DNA of 64,000 nt. Origin: Methanogranum sp963676045. Its GTDB lineage: Archaea; Thermoplasmatota; Thermoplasmata; Methanomassiliicoccales; Methanomethylophilaceae. Positions within the stretch are counted from its first letter, which is position 1. Every line of letters starts with the position of its first letter. This document shows positions 36,183-44,756 of the stretch, one piece after another. A program made the translations under genes and the position numbers. The notes beneath the pieces are model-generated. The model was not told the DNA's origin, did no database searches, and saw only the letters and a program-made list of their open reading frames with translations. The DNA lies in the NCBI GenBank assembly GCA_963676045.1, contig OY780938.1:1302001-1366000 (forward strand), written 5' to 3'.

Positions 36183-37340
36183 ATGGTATCAAAAAGGGTT
36201 CAGAGTGTGCCGGCATCGGGAACGATAGAGATTTCGAACATTGTAAGTCAGCTTCAGGCATCTGGAGTGGACATAGTATCATTTTCAATGGGAGAGCCAG
36301 ATTTCTCAACACCATCGAACATCGTTGATGCAGCGGTCGAGTCCCTGCACGAGGGATTCACCCATTACACACCATCTCTGGGCATACCAGAGCTCAGACA
36401 GGCGATTGCAAAAAGGGCATTCACCTTCAATCATATCAATTGTCAGCCGAAACATGTTTTGGTGACACCATGCAAACAGGCCATATTCATGACCGCATTG
36501 GGATTCTTGGACCCAGGAGACGAGGTAATATTACCAGATCCAAGTTGGGTATCTTACGAGGCCTGTATAAAATTGGCAGGCGCGATTCCAGTGTATGTTC
36601 CAACAAGATACGAGGATGATTTCGTCATAGATCCTGCGCTCATCGAGGCCGCAGTGACTCCAAAGACGAAGATGATATTCCTCAATACGCCATCTAATCC
36701 TACAGGTTGCGTATATCCTCTTGAGACGATAAAGGCGATCTCAGAGATAGCGATAAAACACAACATCCTCATCATGTCGGACGAGATCTATGAGAGCATC
36801 GTATACGAGGGAAAACACGTATCCATCGCATCATTGCCAGATATGTTCGATAGGACGATAACGGTCTCAGGGCTGTCAAAGACCTATGCAATGACCGGAT
36901 GGAGGCTTGGATGGGCGATCGCATCTGAGCCGAACATATCCGCTTTGAACAAGCTCCAGTCCCATTCGATATCATGCTGCGTTTCATTTACCCAGACTGC
37001 GGCAGTGGAAGCATTAAACGGGCCTCAGGATGCGATGCATCACATGGTTAAAGAATTCAGATCGAGGCGCGATTTGGCATTGGACCTCATAAGTGAGATA
37101 AAAGGATTGGAGTGCAATGTTCCAAAGGGTGCATTCTATCTATTTCCTAAGTACGATTCGAAGATCAGTTCTAATGAATTGACCGCAAATCTTCTAAAAC
37201 ACGCGCATGTAGCAGTTACGCCAGGTACTGCCTTCGGCCCATCTGGTGAGGGATTCTTCAGGATATCGTATGCTACAAGCGAAGACAACATAAGGGAAGG
37301 ATTTGAAAGGATCAGAAAATACATGAACAACAATCTTTGA
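36183..37340 (+). CDS. class I PLP-dependent aminotransferase
   Basis: A fold-type I aminotransferase of about 385 residues, aspartate aminotransferase-like. It shows SFSMGEPDFSTP, HYTPSLGIPELRQAI, the NTPSNPTGCVYP substrate motif, and the PLP lysine in VSGLSKTYAMTGWRLGW. An ATATATAT box at about 36147-36157 puts transcription start at the ATG 36183. A longer TTG-initiated frame that overlaps purP is less likely. Substrate could be aspartate or aromatic amino acids. Confidence 0.88.
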   Translation: MVSKRVQSVPASGTIEISNIVSQLQASGVDIVSFSMGEPDFSTPSNIVDAAVESLHEGFTHYTPSLGIPELRQAIAKRAFTFNHINCQPKHVLVTPCKQAIFMTALGFLDPGDEVILPDPSWVSYEACIKLAGAIPVYVPTRYEDDFVIDPALIEAAVTPKTKMIFLNTPSNPTGCVYPLETIKAISEIAIKHNILIMSDEIYESIVYEGKHVSIASLPDMFDRTITVSGLSKTYAMTGWRLGWAIASEPNISALNKLQSHSISCCVSFTQTAAVEALNGPQDAMHHMVKEFRSRRDLALDLISEIKGLECNVPKGAFYLFPKYDSKISSNELTANLLKHAHVAVTPGTAFGPSGEGFFRISYATSEDNIREGFERIRKYMNNNL

Positions 37341-37459
37341 TTGTTCATTTTTATTTTTTCCATACCTATTATACGCGTGCACGTAGGTTAAGATAAATAC
37401 GGGATAGCTAATCAAGGTCTCGCTGTCTGATAGGGAAACAAGACGGCCGAGGGATTAGA

Positions 37460-38527
37460 TTGAGCAGAAAATTGTTCACAGTAGGACCGGTTCATGTTGA
37501 TAATGAGGTCCTTCAGGCTATGACTAAACCGATGATAACGCATCGTTCGAAAGATTATAAGGTGCTTCACGGAAACATCATAGAAAAGATGAAGAAGGCA
37601 TTGGATACCGATCAGGACATCTTCCTGGTGGCAGGATCGGCAAGCATCTTCCTGGAGGGTGCAATAAGGAACGGTGTACAGAATAAATCCCTAGGCATAA
37701 CGAATGGGTCATTTGGTAACAGATCCATTGAGATCGCACAATTGAATGGGAAGGCCGTTGAAGAGATTCAGGTCCCATGGGGGTTGGCCATGAAACCAGA
37801 GCATATTTCTGGCAAGGTCAAGAAGGACATAGAGATGGTCCACTGGGTGAGCAATGAGTCCTCCACAGGTGTTTTCAGTGATTCGTTGGCATTGGCCAAA
37901 GAAGTGAGGTCTCAAAATCCAGATTCGTTGGTTATGGTAGATGCCGTAACATCTGCATTTGCAATGGATCTAAAGTTGAAAGAGCTGCATCCAGATGCAA
38001 TGATATTCGGTACTCAGAAGGCATTAGCATTGCCGCCAGGTCTTGCAATGATCGTAGTTTCTGAGGAAATGATGAAGAAATCGAAGTCCGTGTCCAATAA
38101 AGGATTCTACACAGATTTCCAAAAATTGAAGAAGCAGAACGATGAGAATTACGCTCTTACCACACCTCCAGTTTCCCTCATGTACGCATTGGATTTCCAA
38201 CTCGATCGTATACTCAAAGAAGGAATGCCAGCAAGATACAGAAGGCATAAGGATATGGCAGACCTTGTCAGGACATGGGCAGATGACAATCTTAACGGCA
38301 TCTTCCCAGAAAAGGGATACCAGTCTAACACGATCGGAGTATTGAACCGTGGGGATCTGGATTTCGATACATTCCATACAAAATTGAAGGCCAGGGGATA
38401 TGAGATCTCGAGTGGCTACGGGGATGTTAAGGACAATACATTTAGGATAGGGCACATGGGAGATACGATGCCCAAAGACATCAAAGAACTACTTTCCGTT
38501 ATGGATGAAATACTGGAGGATAATTAA
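37460..38527 (+). CDS. class V aminotransferase, probable phosphoserine transaminase
   Basis: A 355-residue PLP enzyme of the alanine-glyoxylate / serine-pyruvate aminotransferase family. The PLP lysine lies in IFGTQKALALPPG; KLFTVGPVHVDNEVLQAM and a C-terminal FRIGHMGD are typical. The gene ends directly against serA, which indicates the phosphoserine transaminase role seen for this family in methanogens. It starts with TTG after GAGGGA. The 119-bp leader has a plausible TATA (GATAAATAC, about 37393). Confidence 0.85.
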   Translation: MSRKLFTVGPVHVDNEVLQAMTKPMITHRSKDYKVLHGNIIEKMKKALDTDQDIFLVAGSASIFLEGAIRNGVQNKSLGITNGSFGNRSIEIAQLNGKAVEEIQVPWGLAMKPEHISGKVKKDIEMVHWVSNESSTGVFSDSLALAKEVRSQNPDSLVMVDAVTSAFAMDLKLKELHPDAMIFGTQKALALPPGLAMIVVSEEMMKKSKSVSNKGFYTDFQKLKKQNDENYALTTPPVSLMYALDFQLDRILKEGMPARYRRHKDMADLVRTWADDNLNGIFPEKGYQSNTIGVLNRGDLDFDTFHTKLKARGYEISSGYGDVKDNTFRIGHMGDTMPKDIKELLSVMDEILEDN

Positions 38528-40129
38528 ATGACCGCTAAGACAGCAAAGATTCTTATTTCAGATTCGTTAGACAAAGAGGGATTGGATATCCTTAAGGCCT
38601 CTGGATTCCCAGTGGATGACAAGTCAGACCTGTCTGAGGATCAGCTCTGTGCCATAATCGGAGATTATGATTGTTTGATCATAAGGTCTGGAACAAAGGT
38701 CACAAAGAAAGTTTTGGACGCAGGCAAGAAACTTCGTCTCGTTGGTCGCGCCGGTGTAGGCGTGGACAATGTGGATGTTCCATACGCAACAGAGAAGGGT
38801 GTGCTTGTGATGAACACTCCTTCTGCCAATATATTGTCAGCAGCCGAGCACTCCTGTGCCATGTTACTTTCATTGGCAAGGAACATCCCCTTCGCTCACG
38901 AGTCGATGCACAAGGGCGAATGGAAGAGATCCAAATACACTGGCGTAGAACTCAACGGAAAAGTATTGGGAATCGTGGGCGTAGGTCGTGTCGGAGGAGA
39001 GGTAGCCAAAAGGATGAAGGCATTCAACATGACAATGATCGGATACGACCCCTATCTTCCAAAAGAGGTCGCAGATCAGATCGGAGTCAGGCTAACCAAC
39101 CTCGAGGAGGTAATAAGCACTGCCGATTTCATGACCATCCACACCCCTCTTCTTCCTGAGACAAGGAATATGATCGGTCTGAAACAGTTCAAGATGATGA
39201 AGCCGAATGTCAGGATCGCAAACGTCGCTCGTGGAGGAATAGTCAACGAGGACGATCTCTACACTGCACTGAAAGAGAAGATCATTGCAGGTGCCGCATT
39301 CGATGTCTGGTGCAATGAGCCATTGACAGACGATGAGAAGAAACTTCTTGAGTTGGACAATCTGGTAACAACTCCCCACCTCGGCGCTAGCACCGTGGAG
39401 GCTCAGGAAAGGGTCGCTGTGGAAATTGCAAACTCGGTCGTCATGTATCTAAGAGACAATGTGATAACCAATGCCATCAATGCACCACGTGGCAAATTGG
39501 ATCCAGATACTGAGAGTTACCTGCCACTTGCCGAGCGCATGGGATCATTGGTCCATCAGATCAATGGCAACAATCCGATCGAGGAGTTCGAGATAACATA
39601 CTGCGGAGAGCTTGCTTCGAAGCAGACTAAATTGATAACGATCGGAGCGGTCATCGGTCTTTTGAACAACATTGTTGGAAAGGGCAATGTGAACATGATC
39701 AATGCAATGCCTATCGCCAAGACCAAAGGATTGACGATAAAGGAATCTTCAACAAACAAATCAGAAGAATATGCAAACATGATCGAGATAAAGATAGTTT
39801 CCGGAGGGAAGGCCACCTCGATACGTGGAACAGCATTCGGAGAAAACCCAAGATTGGTCGGATTCAACGAGTATTCCTTTGACATTCCGATGACCGGAGA
39901 TATCATCATGGTAACATACAAGGACGTTCCAGGTGTGATCGGTAAAGTCGGGTCGGCACTCGGTGATGCTGATATAAACATCGCACAGATGACCGTATCA
40001 AGGAAAGGCAAAGAGGCATTGATGATCCTGACCGTCGATCAGAACGTATCGACAGATGTATTGGCAAAGGTCACAAAGGCCACAAATGCGATAACTTCTG
40101 CAAAGTTTGTAGATCTGGTAGAGAATTGA
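38528..40129 (+). CDS. serA: D-3-phosphoglycerate dehydrogenase
   Basis: NAD-dependent first step of serine synthesis. The 533 residues comprise the substrate and nucleotide domains (GIVGVGRVGGEVAKRM near residue 145; catalytic His in TTPHLGAST), an intervening ASB domain, and a C-terminal ACT domain (PGVIGKVGSALGDADINIAQM) for serine feedback. This is the long archaeal/Bacillus-type enzyme. It begins immediately after the aminotransferase stop codon. Confidence 0.96.
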   Translation: MTAKTAKILISDSLDKEGLDILKASGFPVDDKSDLSEDQLCAIIGDYDCLIIRSGTKVTKKVLDAGKKLRLVGRAGVGVDNVDVPYATEKGVLVMNTPSANILSAAEHSCAMLLSLARNIPFAHESMHKGEWKRSKYTGVELNGKVLGIVGVGRVGGEVAKRMKAFNMTMIGYDPYLPKEVADQIGVRLTNLEEVISTADFMTIHTPLLPETRNMIGLKQFKMMKPNVRIANVARGGIVNEDDLYTALKEKIIAGAAFDVWCNEPLTDDEKKLLELDNLVTTPHLGASTVEAQERVAVEIANSVVMYLRDNVITNAINAPRGKLDPDTESYLPLAERMGSLVHQINGNNPIEEFEITYCGELASKQTKLITIGAVIGLLNNIVGKGNVNMINAMPIAKTKGLTIKESSTNKSEEYANMIEIKIVSGGKATSIRGTAFGENPRLVGFNEYSFDIPMTGDIIMVTYKDVPGVIGKVGSALGDADINIAQMTVSRKGKEALMILTVDQNVSTDVLAKVTKATNAITSAKFVDLVEN

Positions 40130-40139
40130 GGTGAAAATC

Positions 40140-40535
40140 ATGACCGTTACTACAGTTACAGTCGACGACCTTACTTTGGCGATAAAGAACAGTATCAATA
40201 ACAGTATGGGGATGGAAGATGAGCAGGCATATTCCCTTGCTCATCACGTCCTTAATTTCTTTGGATACTCAGACAGGATCATAGACAATATCCTGGAGCC
40301 TGAGGACCGTGATGCGTTCTACATGCTCGAGGATGCAGGCATTCTGACAACAGAAAGGGAAGAGACGACGCTATATGACGGTCGTGAATGGAGGATACAC
40401 TATTGGCTCTTCAGAAAAGAGAAGATCGGAGAGCTAATGGCACGTGCGCGCTCCTCATCCACGGATACGGATGGGGAAGAATCTGTATATCGCGACCTAC
40501 CAGACGACATATGGCGCAGCAGAGGCGGAGAATAA
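40140..40535 (+). CDS. DUF6015-like conserved archaeal protein
   Basis: A 131-residue protein resembling DUF6015. An N-terminal helical region (SLAHHVLNFFGYSDRIIDNIL) is followed by a winged-helix-like DRDAFYMLEDAGILTTERE...REWRIHYWLF and a charged tail. The ATG at 40140 follows GAGGTGA, which overlaps the serA stop codon, so it is coupled to serA. It leads into the helicase gene 6 bp later. The winged helix suggests a nucleic-acid-binding or regulatory role, but the function is unknown. Confidence 0.65.
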   Translation: MTVTTVTVDDLTLAIKNSINNSMGMEDEQAYSLAHHVLNFFGYSDRIIDNILEPEDRDAFYMLEDAGILTTEREETTLYDGREWRIHYWLFRKEKIGELMARARSSSTDTDGEESVYRDLPDDIWRSRGGE

Positions 40536-40541
40536 GGCCAG

Positions 40542-42419
40542 ATGGACCTTTTTCCGTATAAGTACAGAGGCGATCAAGAGGAGATCGTACGTCAGGTCAG
40601 CGAGGCTGTGAGGCGCGGTATTCCCCTGGTCATGGAATCTGGTACGGGAACAGGCAAGACGGTAACATCTCTTACCGGTGCATTGGAAGTTGTTTTGGGC
40701 ACCGGTAAGAAAGTCATATATTTGACCAGGACCAAATCTCAGCAGAGACAGGTCATACATGAGGTATCGCTGATATCAAAGAATGTGGGCCTGATATGCA
40801 TAGGTCTTCAGGGCAGGAGCAGCAATACCTGTCCAATGATGGCAGGTGATCCAGAATTGGCGACTGGTACATCAGAGGAGCTTTCAAAACTATGTTCCGA
40901 ATACAAGAAAAAAAATGCAGGAGAATCATCAGAATGCATTTATTTCGATAATACGGAACAATGCGATCTTTCAAAATACTTGGAGTATCTAAGAAAAGAG
41001 CATCTTCAGCCAGAAGAATTTTTTTCATATTGCATTCAGGATCTTGTATGTCCATATGAGTTGACAAAGCGCTTACTTCAGAATGCGGACGTTGTTGCCG
41101 TACCTTACCCATTCATATTCTCTCCGCATGTGATACGTCATTTCGTGGATTGGACGGGGACACCACTATCGAACATGGTACTGGTCGTGGATGAGGCCCA
41201 TAATCTGCCCTCGTATCTCAGAGAGGTCATGACTGTAGAGTATACCACAAGAGCTTTGGACCTCGTTGAAAAGGAAGCGAAGGATTGGGGAGACCCAGTA
41301 ATTTCAAAAGGATTCAAGGTCACAGACATATCTTCAGTGTTAAGAGAATGTATGGAATATGCAATATCTGAATACATTATAGATGAGGATGGTATTTTGC
41401 CATATGGGTTTTTACAAGATGAGATGATGGGTAGATTAGGAGTCTCCTCACTATCCTTGGATTCCATATACAAAGGTTTGATCGAGCAAGGGGAGATAAT
41501 TGTAGAAAATAAGAAATCAAATCGTAAACTGCCACGTTCATACATAAGGTCATTTGGCGATTTTATGCTTTCCTGGAATCTTTGTGAAGAGAACACATAT
41601 GTGAAATTGATCATAGGGGGGAGCAATCCGAGGTTCGAGGCCTTTTGTCTAGACCCATATGAGGCCGCAGAACCTCTGAGAGAATGTTGGGCATCGTTGA
41701 GCATGTCAGGTACTCTGACGCCTTTATCGGATTATTCGCATGAATTAGGGATGGAAGAGCCGATCGAAAGGGTATTTGTCTCGCCATTCCCAAAGGAAAA
41801 TCTCAAGGTATTGTATGTAGACGATGTATCGACAAATTATGAAGAGATTAATGAAAATCAAAAAACATATTCCAAGATGGTCGATCATGTCAGAGGATTG
41901 ATCCATTCCGTCAATAGGAACACTGCTGTATTCTTCCCATCGTACAGTTTGATGGACAGGATGTTCAATGATTGTGTCCATACGATATCCGATAGAAGGA
42001 TATTCGCCGAAAGGAGAGGTATGGCGCAATCCGAATTGATGGAGGCAGTGTCTAATTTCCGGTCGTCAGAAGGTAGTATCCTGTTCTGTGTGATGGGAGG
42101 AAGGATCAGCGAAGGTTTGGATTTTCCAGACAAGGAATTGGAGGTTGCCATCATCGTCGGAATACCATTTCCTAAACCAACTGCAAAACAAGAGGCTTTG
42201 ATAAGATATTGTGATTATAGGTTTGGTAATGGATGGGAACATGCGGTCAAGGTCCCGGCTCAGAGGAAGATGAGACAGGCAATTGGAAGGCTGATAAGAT
42301 CTGAGACGGACAGAGGGATAGCGATCATATTGGACAGAAGAGTGTCCACCATGGAAGGATTAGGGGCTATTCATACCACGGAACCAGTGAAAGAGGTCAA
42401 GGACTTCTTCAGGGAATGA
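40542..42419 (+). CDS. xpd: XPD/Rad3-type superfamily 2 DNA helicase
   Basis: ATP-dependent 5'-3' DNA helicase of 625 residues. Walker A is ESGTGTGKTV near residue 33, the DEAH box is VVDEAHNL near residue 215, and motif VI is QAIGRLIRSETDRG. Cysteines near 97, about 127-142 and 166-173 (TCPM, LCSEY, ECIYF, QC, YCIQDLVC) are candidates for the iron-sulfur cluster of this family. It is probably a repair helicase and is co-transcribed with the preceding small gene. Confidence 0.9.
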   Translation: MDLFPYKYRGDQEEIVRQVSEAVRRGIPLVMESGTGTGKTVTSLTGALEVVLGTGKKVIYLTRTKSQQRQVIHEVSLISKNVGLICIGLQGRSSNTCPMMAGDPELATGTSEELSKLCSEYKKKNAGESSECIYFDNTEQCDLSKYLEYLRKEHLQPEEFFSYCIQDLVCPYELTKRLLQNADVVAVPYPFIFSPHVIRHFVDWTGTPLSNMVLVVDEAHNLPSYLREVMTVEYTTRALDLVEKEAKDWGDPVISKGFKVTDISSVLRECMEYAISEYIIDEDGILPYGFLQDEMMGRLGVSSLSLDSIYKGLIEQGEIIVENKKSNRKLPRSYIRSFGDFMLSWNLCEENTYVKLIIGGSNPRFEAFCLDPYEAAEPLRECWASLSMSGTLTPLSDYSHELGMEEPIERVFVSPFPKENLKVLYVDDVSTNYEEINENQKTYSKMVDHVRGLIHSVNRNTAVFFPSYSLMDRMFNDCVHTISDRRIFAERRGMAQSELMEAVSNFRSSEGSILFCVMGGRISEGLDFPDKELEVAIIVGIPFPKPTAKQEALIRYCDYRFGNGWEHAVKVPAQRKMRQAIGRLIRSETDRGIAIILDRRVSTMEGLGAIHTTEPVKEVKDFFRE

Positions 42420-42464
42420 GCACGGTTCAGCAATTATATAAACGATGTTTGTCTGGGGTAAAGC

Positions 42465-42731
42465 ATGATTACGATTGATGAGGATGTAGTCAAGATGATT
42501 CAATCTAAAGGTCAGGACTATAGGGTATGTACAGCATGTGCAGGTCCTGCACTCGTTCCGATAAAGGTCAAAAGACCAAAGGAAACAGACATAAGGATCC
42601 CAGTAGGGAACAACACACTATACGTATCACGAATCCAGGCGCAATATATCGATAGGGTTTCTATGGACATGCTATACGATGAGGAAGAAATAGATTCCTG
42701 TCCTGCATTCTATTACAGTAAGCGCGAATGA
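42465..42731 (+). CDS. small CxxC protein, possibly HesB/IscA-like
   Basis: An 88-residue protein with a CTAC motif near residue 22, a GPALVPIKVKRPKETD segment and one C-terminal Cys. The order of strands after it (TLYVSRIQAQYIDRVSMDML) loosely resembles A-type iron-sulfur carriers, but the cysteine pattern differs and the similarity may be misleading. Its own TATA (ATTATATAA, about 42433) precedes it. It converges on and overlaps the ThiI-like gene by 19 bp. Confidence 0.6.
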   Translation: MITIDEDVVKMIQSKGQDYRVCTACAGPALVPIKVKRPKETDIRIPVGNNTLYVSRIQAQYIDRVSMDMLYDEEEIDSCPAFYYSKRE

Positions 42732-43351
42732 ATGATCTTCGCGTCTGCAGCAATCTTCTCGGCTAATTCGTCCGTATCTGTTCTGTCATCGAAGATGTGT
42801 ATCTTATCGGGATCAGCTTCAGTAATAGGTTTCAAAGGAACCAATCTGCACCCGCATATCTGTTCTATCGATATGTTGTAGGTACCTATTTCCTTGGCTA
42901 TCGCCTCGATCTCAAGTTTATCGTATCCGATCAAAGGCCTAACCACAGGGAAATTCAATCCAACATTTTCAGATCTTATGTTTTTCAAGGTTTGTGATGC
43001 GACTTGTCCAAGTGAGTCCCCCATCACTATTCCTTTACAGTCAAGTTTTTTTGCAAGTTCTCTCGCCGTTCTTTGCATCATCCTTTTGCACATGACGCAT
43101 TGGTAGTTGTTGTCACAATTGCTTTTTATGATCTCCTGCGATATGAAATGTGGAGCACAATAAAGCGGCATCTCTTGTCCAGTGACCTCTCTGAGTTTCA
43201 TTGCTAGACGTTCGACATGATCTACTATCTCATCGTCCGCATATGGACGGTTATCCATATGCAGAAGTACAATCTCTGCACCAGCGCATGCCATCGTATA
43301 TGCTGCCACAGGGGAGTCGATCCCACCAGAAATCAATGCTATTAGTTTCAT
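42713..43351 (-). CDS. ThiI-like PP-loop sulfurtransferase lacking the THUMP domain
   Basis: A 212-residue protein equal to the adenylation domain of ThiI, which forms 4-thiouridine at tRNA position 8. The PP-loop is ISGGIDSPVAAY at the N-terminus, and CVMC near residue 83 matches the CxxC that methanogen ThiI uses for persulfide sulfur. The N-terminal ferredoxin-like/THUMP RNA-binding region and the rhodanese domain are absent, so it either uses a partner for tRNA binding or modifies another substrate. The ATGA overlap with the upstream 59-codon gene sets the start. Confidence 0.8.
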   Translation of the reverse strand: MKLIALISGGIDSPVAAYTMACAGAEIVLLHMDNRPYADDEIVDHVERLAMKLREVTGQEMPLYCAPHFISQEIIKSNCDNNYQCVMCKRMMQRTARELAKKLDCKGIVMGDSLGQVASQTLKNIRSENVGLNFPVVRPLIGYDKLEIEAIAKEIGTYNISIEQICGCRLVPLKPITEADPDKIHIFDDRTDTDELAEKIAADAKIIHSRLL

Positions 43352-43527
43352 GTGTTGTATCTGCCTAATTCTGGACCGCTGGGGAAATCGCTGTAGAAGC
43401 ATTCCTCCTCTTCTTCTTCACTGAGCATGCTGTACATGGTCTTAATGAACTCTTTAAGTTCCTTGACCTCTGCCCTAAGAGATTTGACCTCTGATCTCAA
43501 CGATTCTATTTCCTCGACACCATTCAT
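43348..43527 (-). CDS. 59-residue coiled-coil protein, coupled to csl4 and the ThiI-like gene
   Basis: A small gene lying between csl4 and the ThiI-like gene. It starts with an ATG that overlaps the csl4 stop (ATGA) and ends with a TGA that overlaps the next ATG (ATGA), so both junctions are 4-nt couplings. The product begins MNGVEEIESLRSEV and continues with heptad-like spacing of Leu/Val/Ile for about 35 residues. It then has a run of six Glu and a Cys- and Pro-containing tail. It has no transmembrane part. The coiled coil suggests oligomerisation or docking to a partner encoded in the same operon. Confidence 0.8.
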   Translation of the reverse strand: MNGVEEIESLRSEVKSLRAEVKELKEFIKTMYSMLSEEEEEECFYSDFPSGPELGRYNT

Positions 43528-44084
43528 ATTTTCACGTCGCCGTAATCATCGGCTATTTTTCTCAAAGAAGATTTCTCACACTCTGGACAGTACAGGTTCT
43601 TTCCTTTTTTGACGAGTTCTGTCTTGCATGTTCCGCATAGCGATCTTATCACACCAAGGTGGTCTTCTTTCGTGGTTAGCTGGAGGGAAGGGCTGACATC
43701 TATCACGCGTGCACGGATGAAATCGCCTTTTCTAAGTTCTTTGGAAACGTCATCTGTGTAGTTCGGTGATATCTTCGATACGTGTATCGTTGCGTTCGTA
43801 TCGCTTGCAATATCTCTTCTCGTTCCTTCCTTTGCGACGACTTCCGCGGTCGCCATGGTTTTTCTAATATCGCCGATCACACCATAGACGATATCGCCGA
43901 TCTTCAGTGTATTTGGAGGGTTGGGAGATGTCACTCTGGCGACGCATTCATTATCGTCCAATTCCAATATGCCGATCTGAGATGCGTATATTTTCCCATC
44001 ACACGCGAAAGTTCCATCCGAAGCGAGATATTCTTCTTCTTCTGCGACTTCGTCACCTGGAAATACTTCAATCTTTTTTGTCAT
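43524..44084 (-). CDS. csl4: exosome subunit Csl4
   Basis: RNA-binding cap subunit of the archaeal exosome. The 186 residues contain the N-terminal VFPGDEVAEEEEYLASDGTF strand domain, a central S1 domain (about 60-140), and a C-terminal zinc ribbon (CGTC...CPEC). It is 6 bp downstream of the METTL5-like methyltransferase gene, so the operon joins RNA modification and RNA decay functions. Confidence 0.94.
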   Translation of the reverse strand: MTKKIEVFPGDEVAEEEEYLASDGTFACDGKIYASQIGILELDDNECVARVTSPNPPNTLKIGDIVYGVIGDIRKTMATAEVVAKEGTRRDIASDTNATIHVSKISPNYTDDVSKELRKGDFIRARVIDVSPSLQLTTKEDHLGVIRSLCGTCKTELVKKGKNLYCPECEKSSLRKIADDYGDVKI

Positions 44085-44090
44085 TGTAAT

Positions 44091-44687
44091 TCACCTTATG
44101 TTGACGACCGTGATGTCAACGCTCTTTTTTTCTTTCTTATGGAATTCAAAGGTATGAGGAATATCGTACTTATACGTTTTATTATAGACTATTCTCCTTC
44201 CTTTTTTGTCAGCATATTCTTTGACGAATTCCAATGTATCTGCCATGTGCATGGAATATATACAGTCCGAGATCTCCATGGCCTTATCCAGGAATGCCCT
44301 GTCCGCATTCCGGTTCTGACATCCGAATGGAGGATTCATGAAAATGGTATCTGCCCCGTCCTTCACATCCTTTATGTCTGATACCTTAAAGTCTATTTCT
44401 GCATCGAACGATAAGGCAGTAGATATGGCTTGATCTATTGCAGATTTGGATATATCGTATCCCACCACCATTCCAGCTTCTAGAAGCCAGGAGCCTATTG
44501 AGAAAATCCCTGTACCGCATCCAAGGTCTATGACCTTCATGTCCTTTACATCCCCGTTCTTGTAAGCATGGAATAAGATATCCGTTGCAATATTGGCAGG
44601 AGTAGAATATTGTTCAAGGGTCGGATCGGGGTCATTGAATGGCGGAATTTTTTCCAAGGCCATTTCTAGGTCTTTTTTCTTCATCAT
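44091..44687 (-). CDS. METTL5-like N6-adenine methyltransferase
   Basis: A 198-residue class I SAM methyltransferase with motif I VIDLGCGTGIFSIGS near residue 52 and the catalytic NPPFGCQNR near residue 118. NPPF with a short C-terminal domain is typical of the METTL5 group that methylates adenine in small-subunit rRNA, and the YSTPANIATDILFHA start is shared. The location upstream of csl4 is a recurring archaeal linkage. Confidence 0.85.
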   Translation of the reverse strand: MMKKKDLEMALEKIPPFNDPDPTLEQYSTPANIATDILFHAYKNGDVKDMKVIDLGCGTGIFSIGSWLLEAGMVVGYDISKSAIDQAISTALSFDAEIDFKVSDIKDVKDGADTIFMNPPFGCQNRNADRAFLDKAMEISDCIYSMHMADTLEFVKEYADKKGRRIVYNKTYKYDIPHTFEFHKKEKKSVDITVVNIR

Positions 44688-44728
44688 TGGTTCGATATGT
44701 ATGTCATGATGATAATATTTAAAAGTAA

Positions 44729-44747
44729 GGGTGGGAGGTACCCACCC
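44729..44747 (-). terminator. hairpin terminator of gdhA
   Basis: Perfect 7-bp stem GGGTGGG/CCCACCC with a 5-nt loop, 9 bp after the gdhA stop; the minus-strand RNA continues UUACUUUUAAA. Confidence 0.7.
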
Positions 44748-44756
44748 AAAAAAGGT

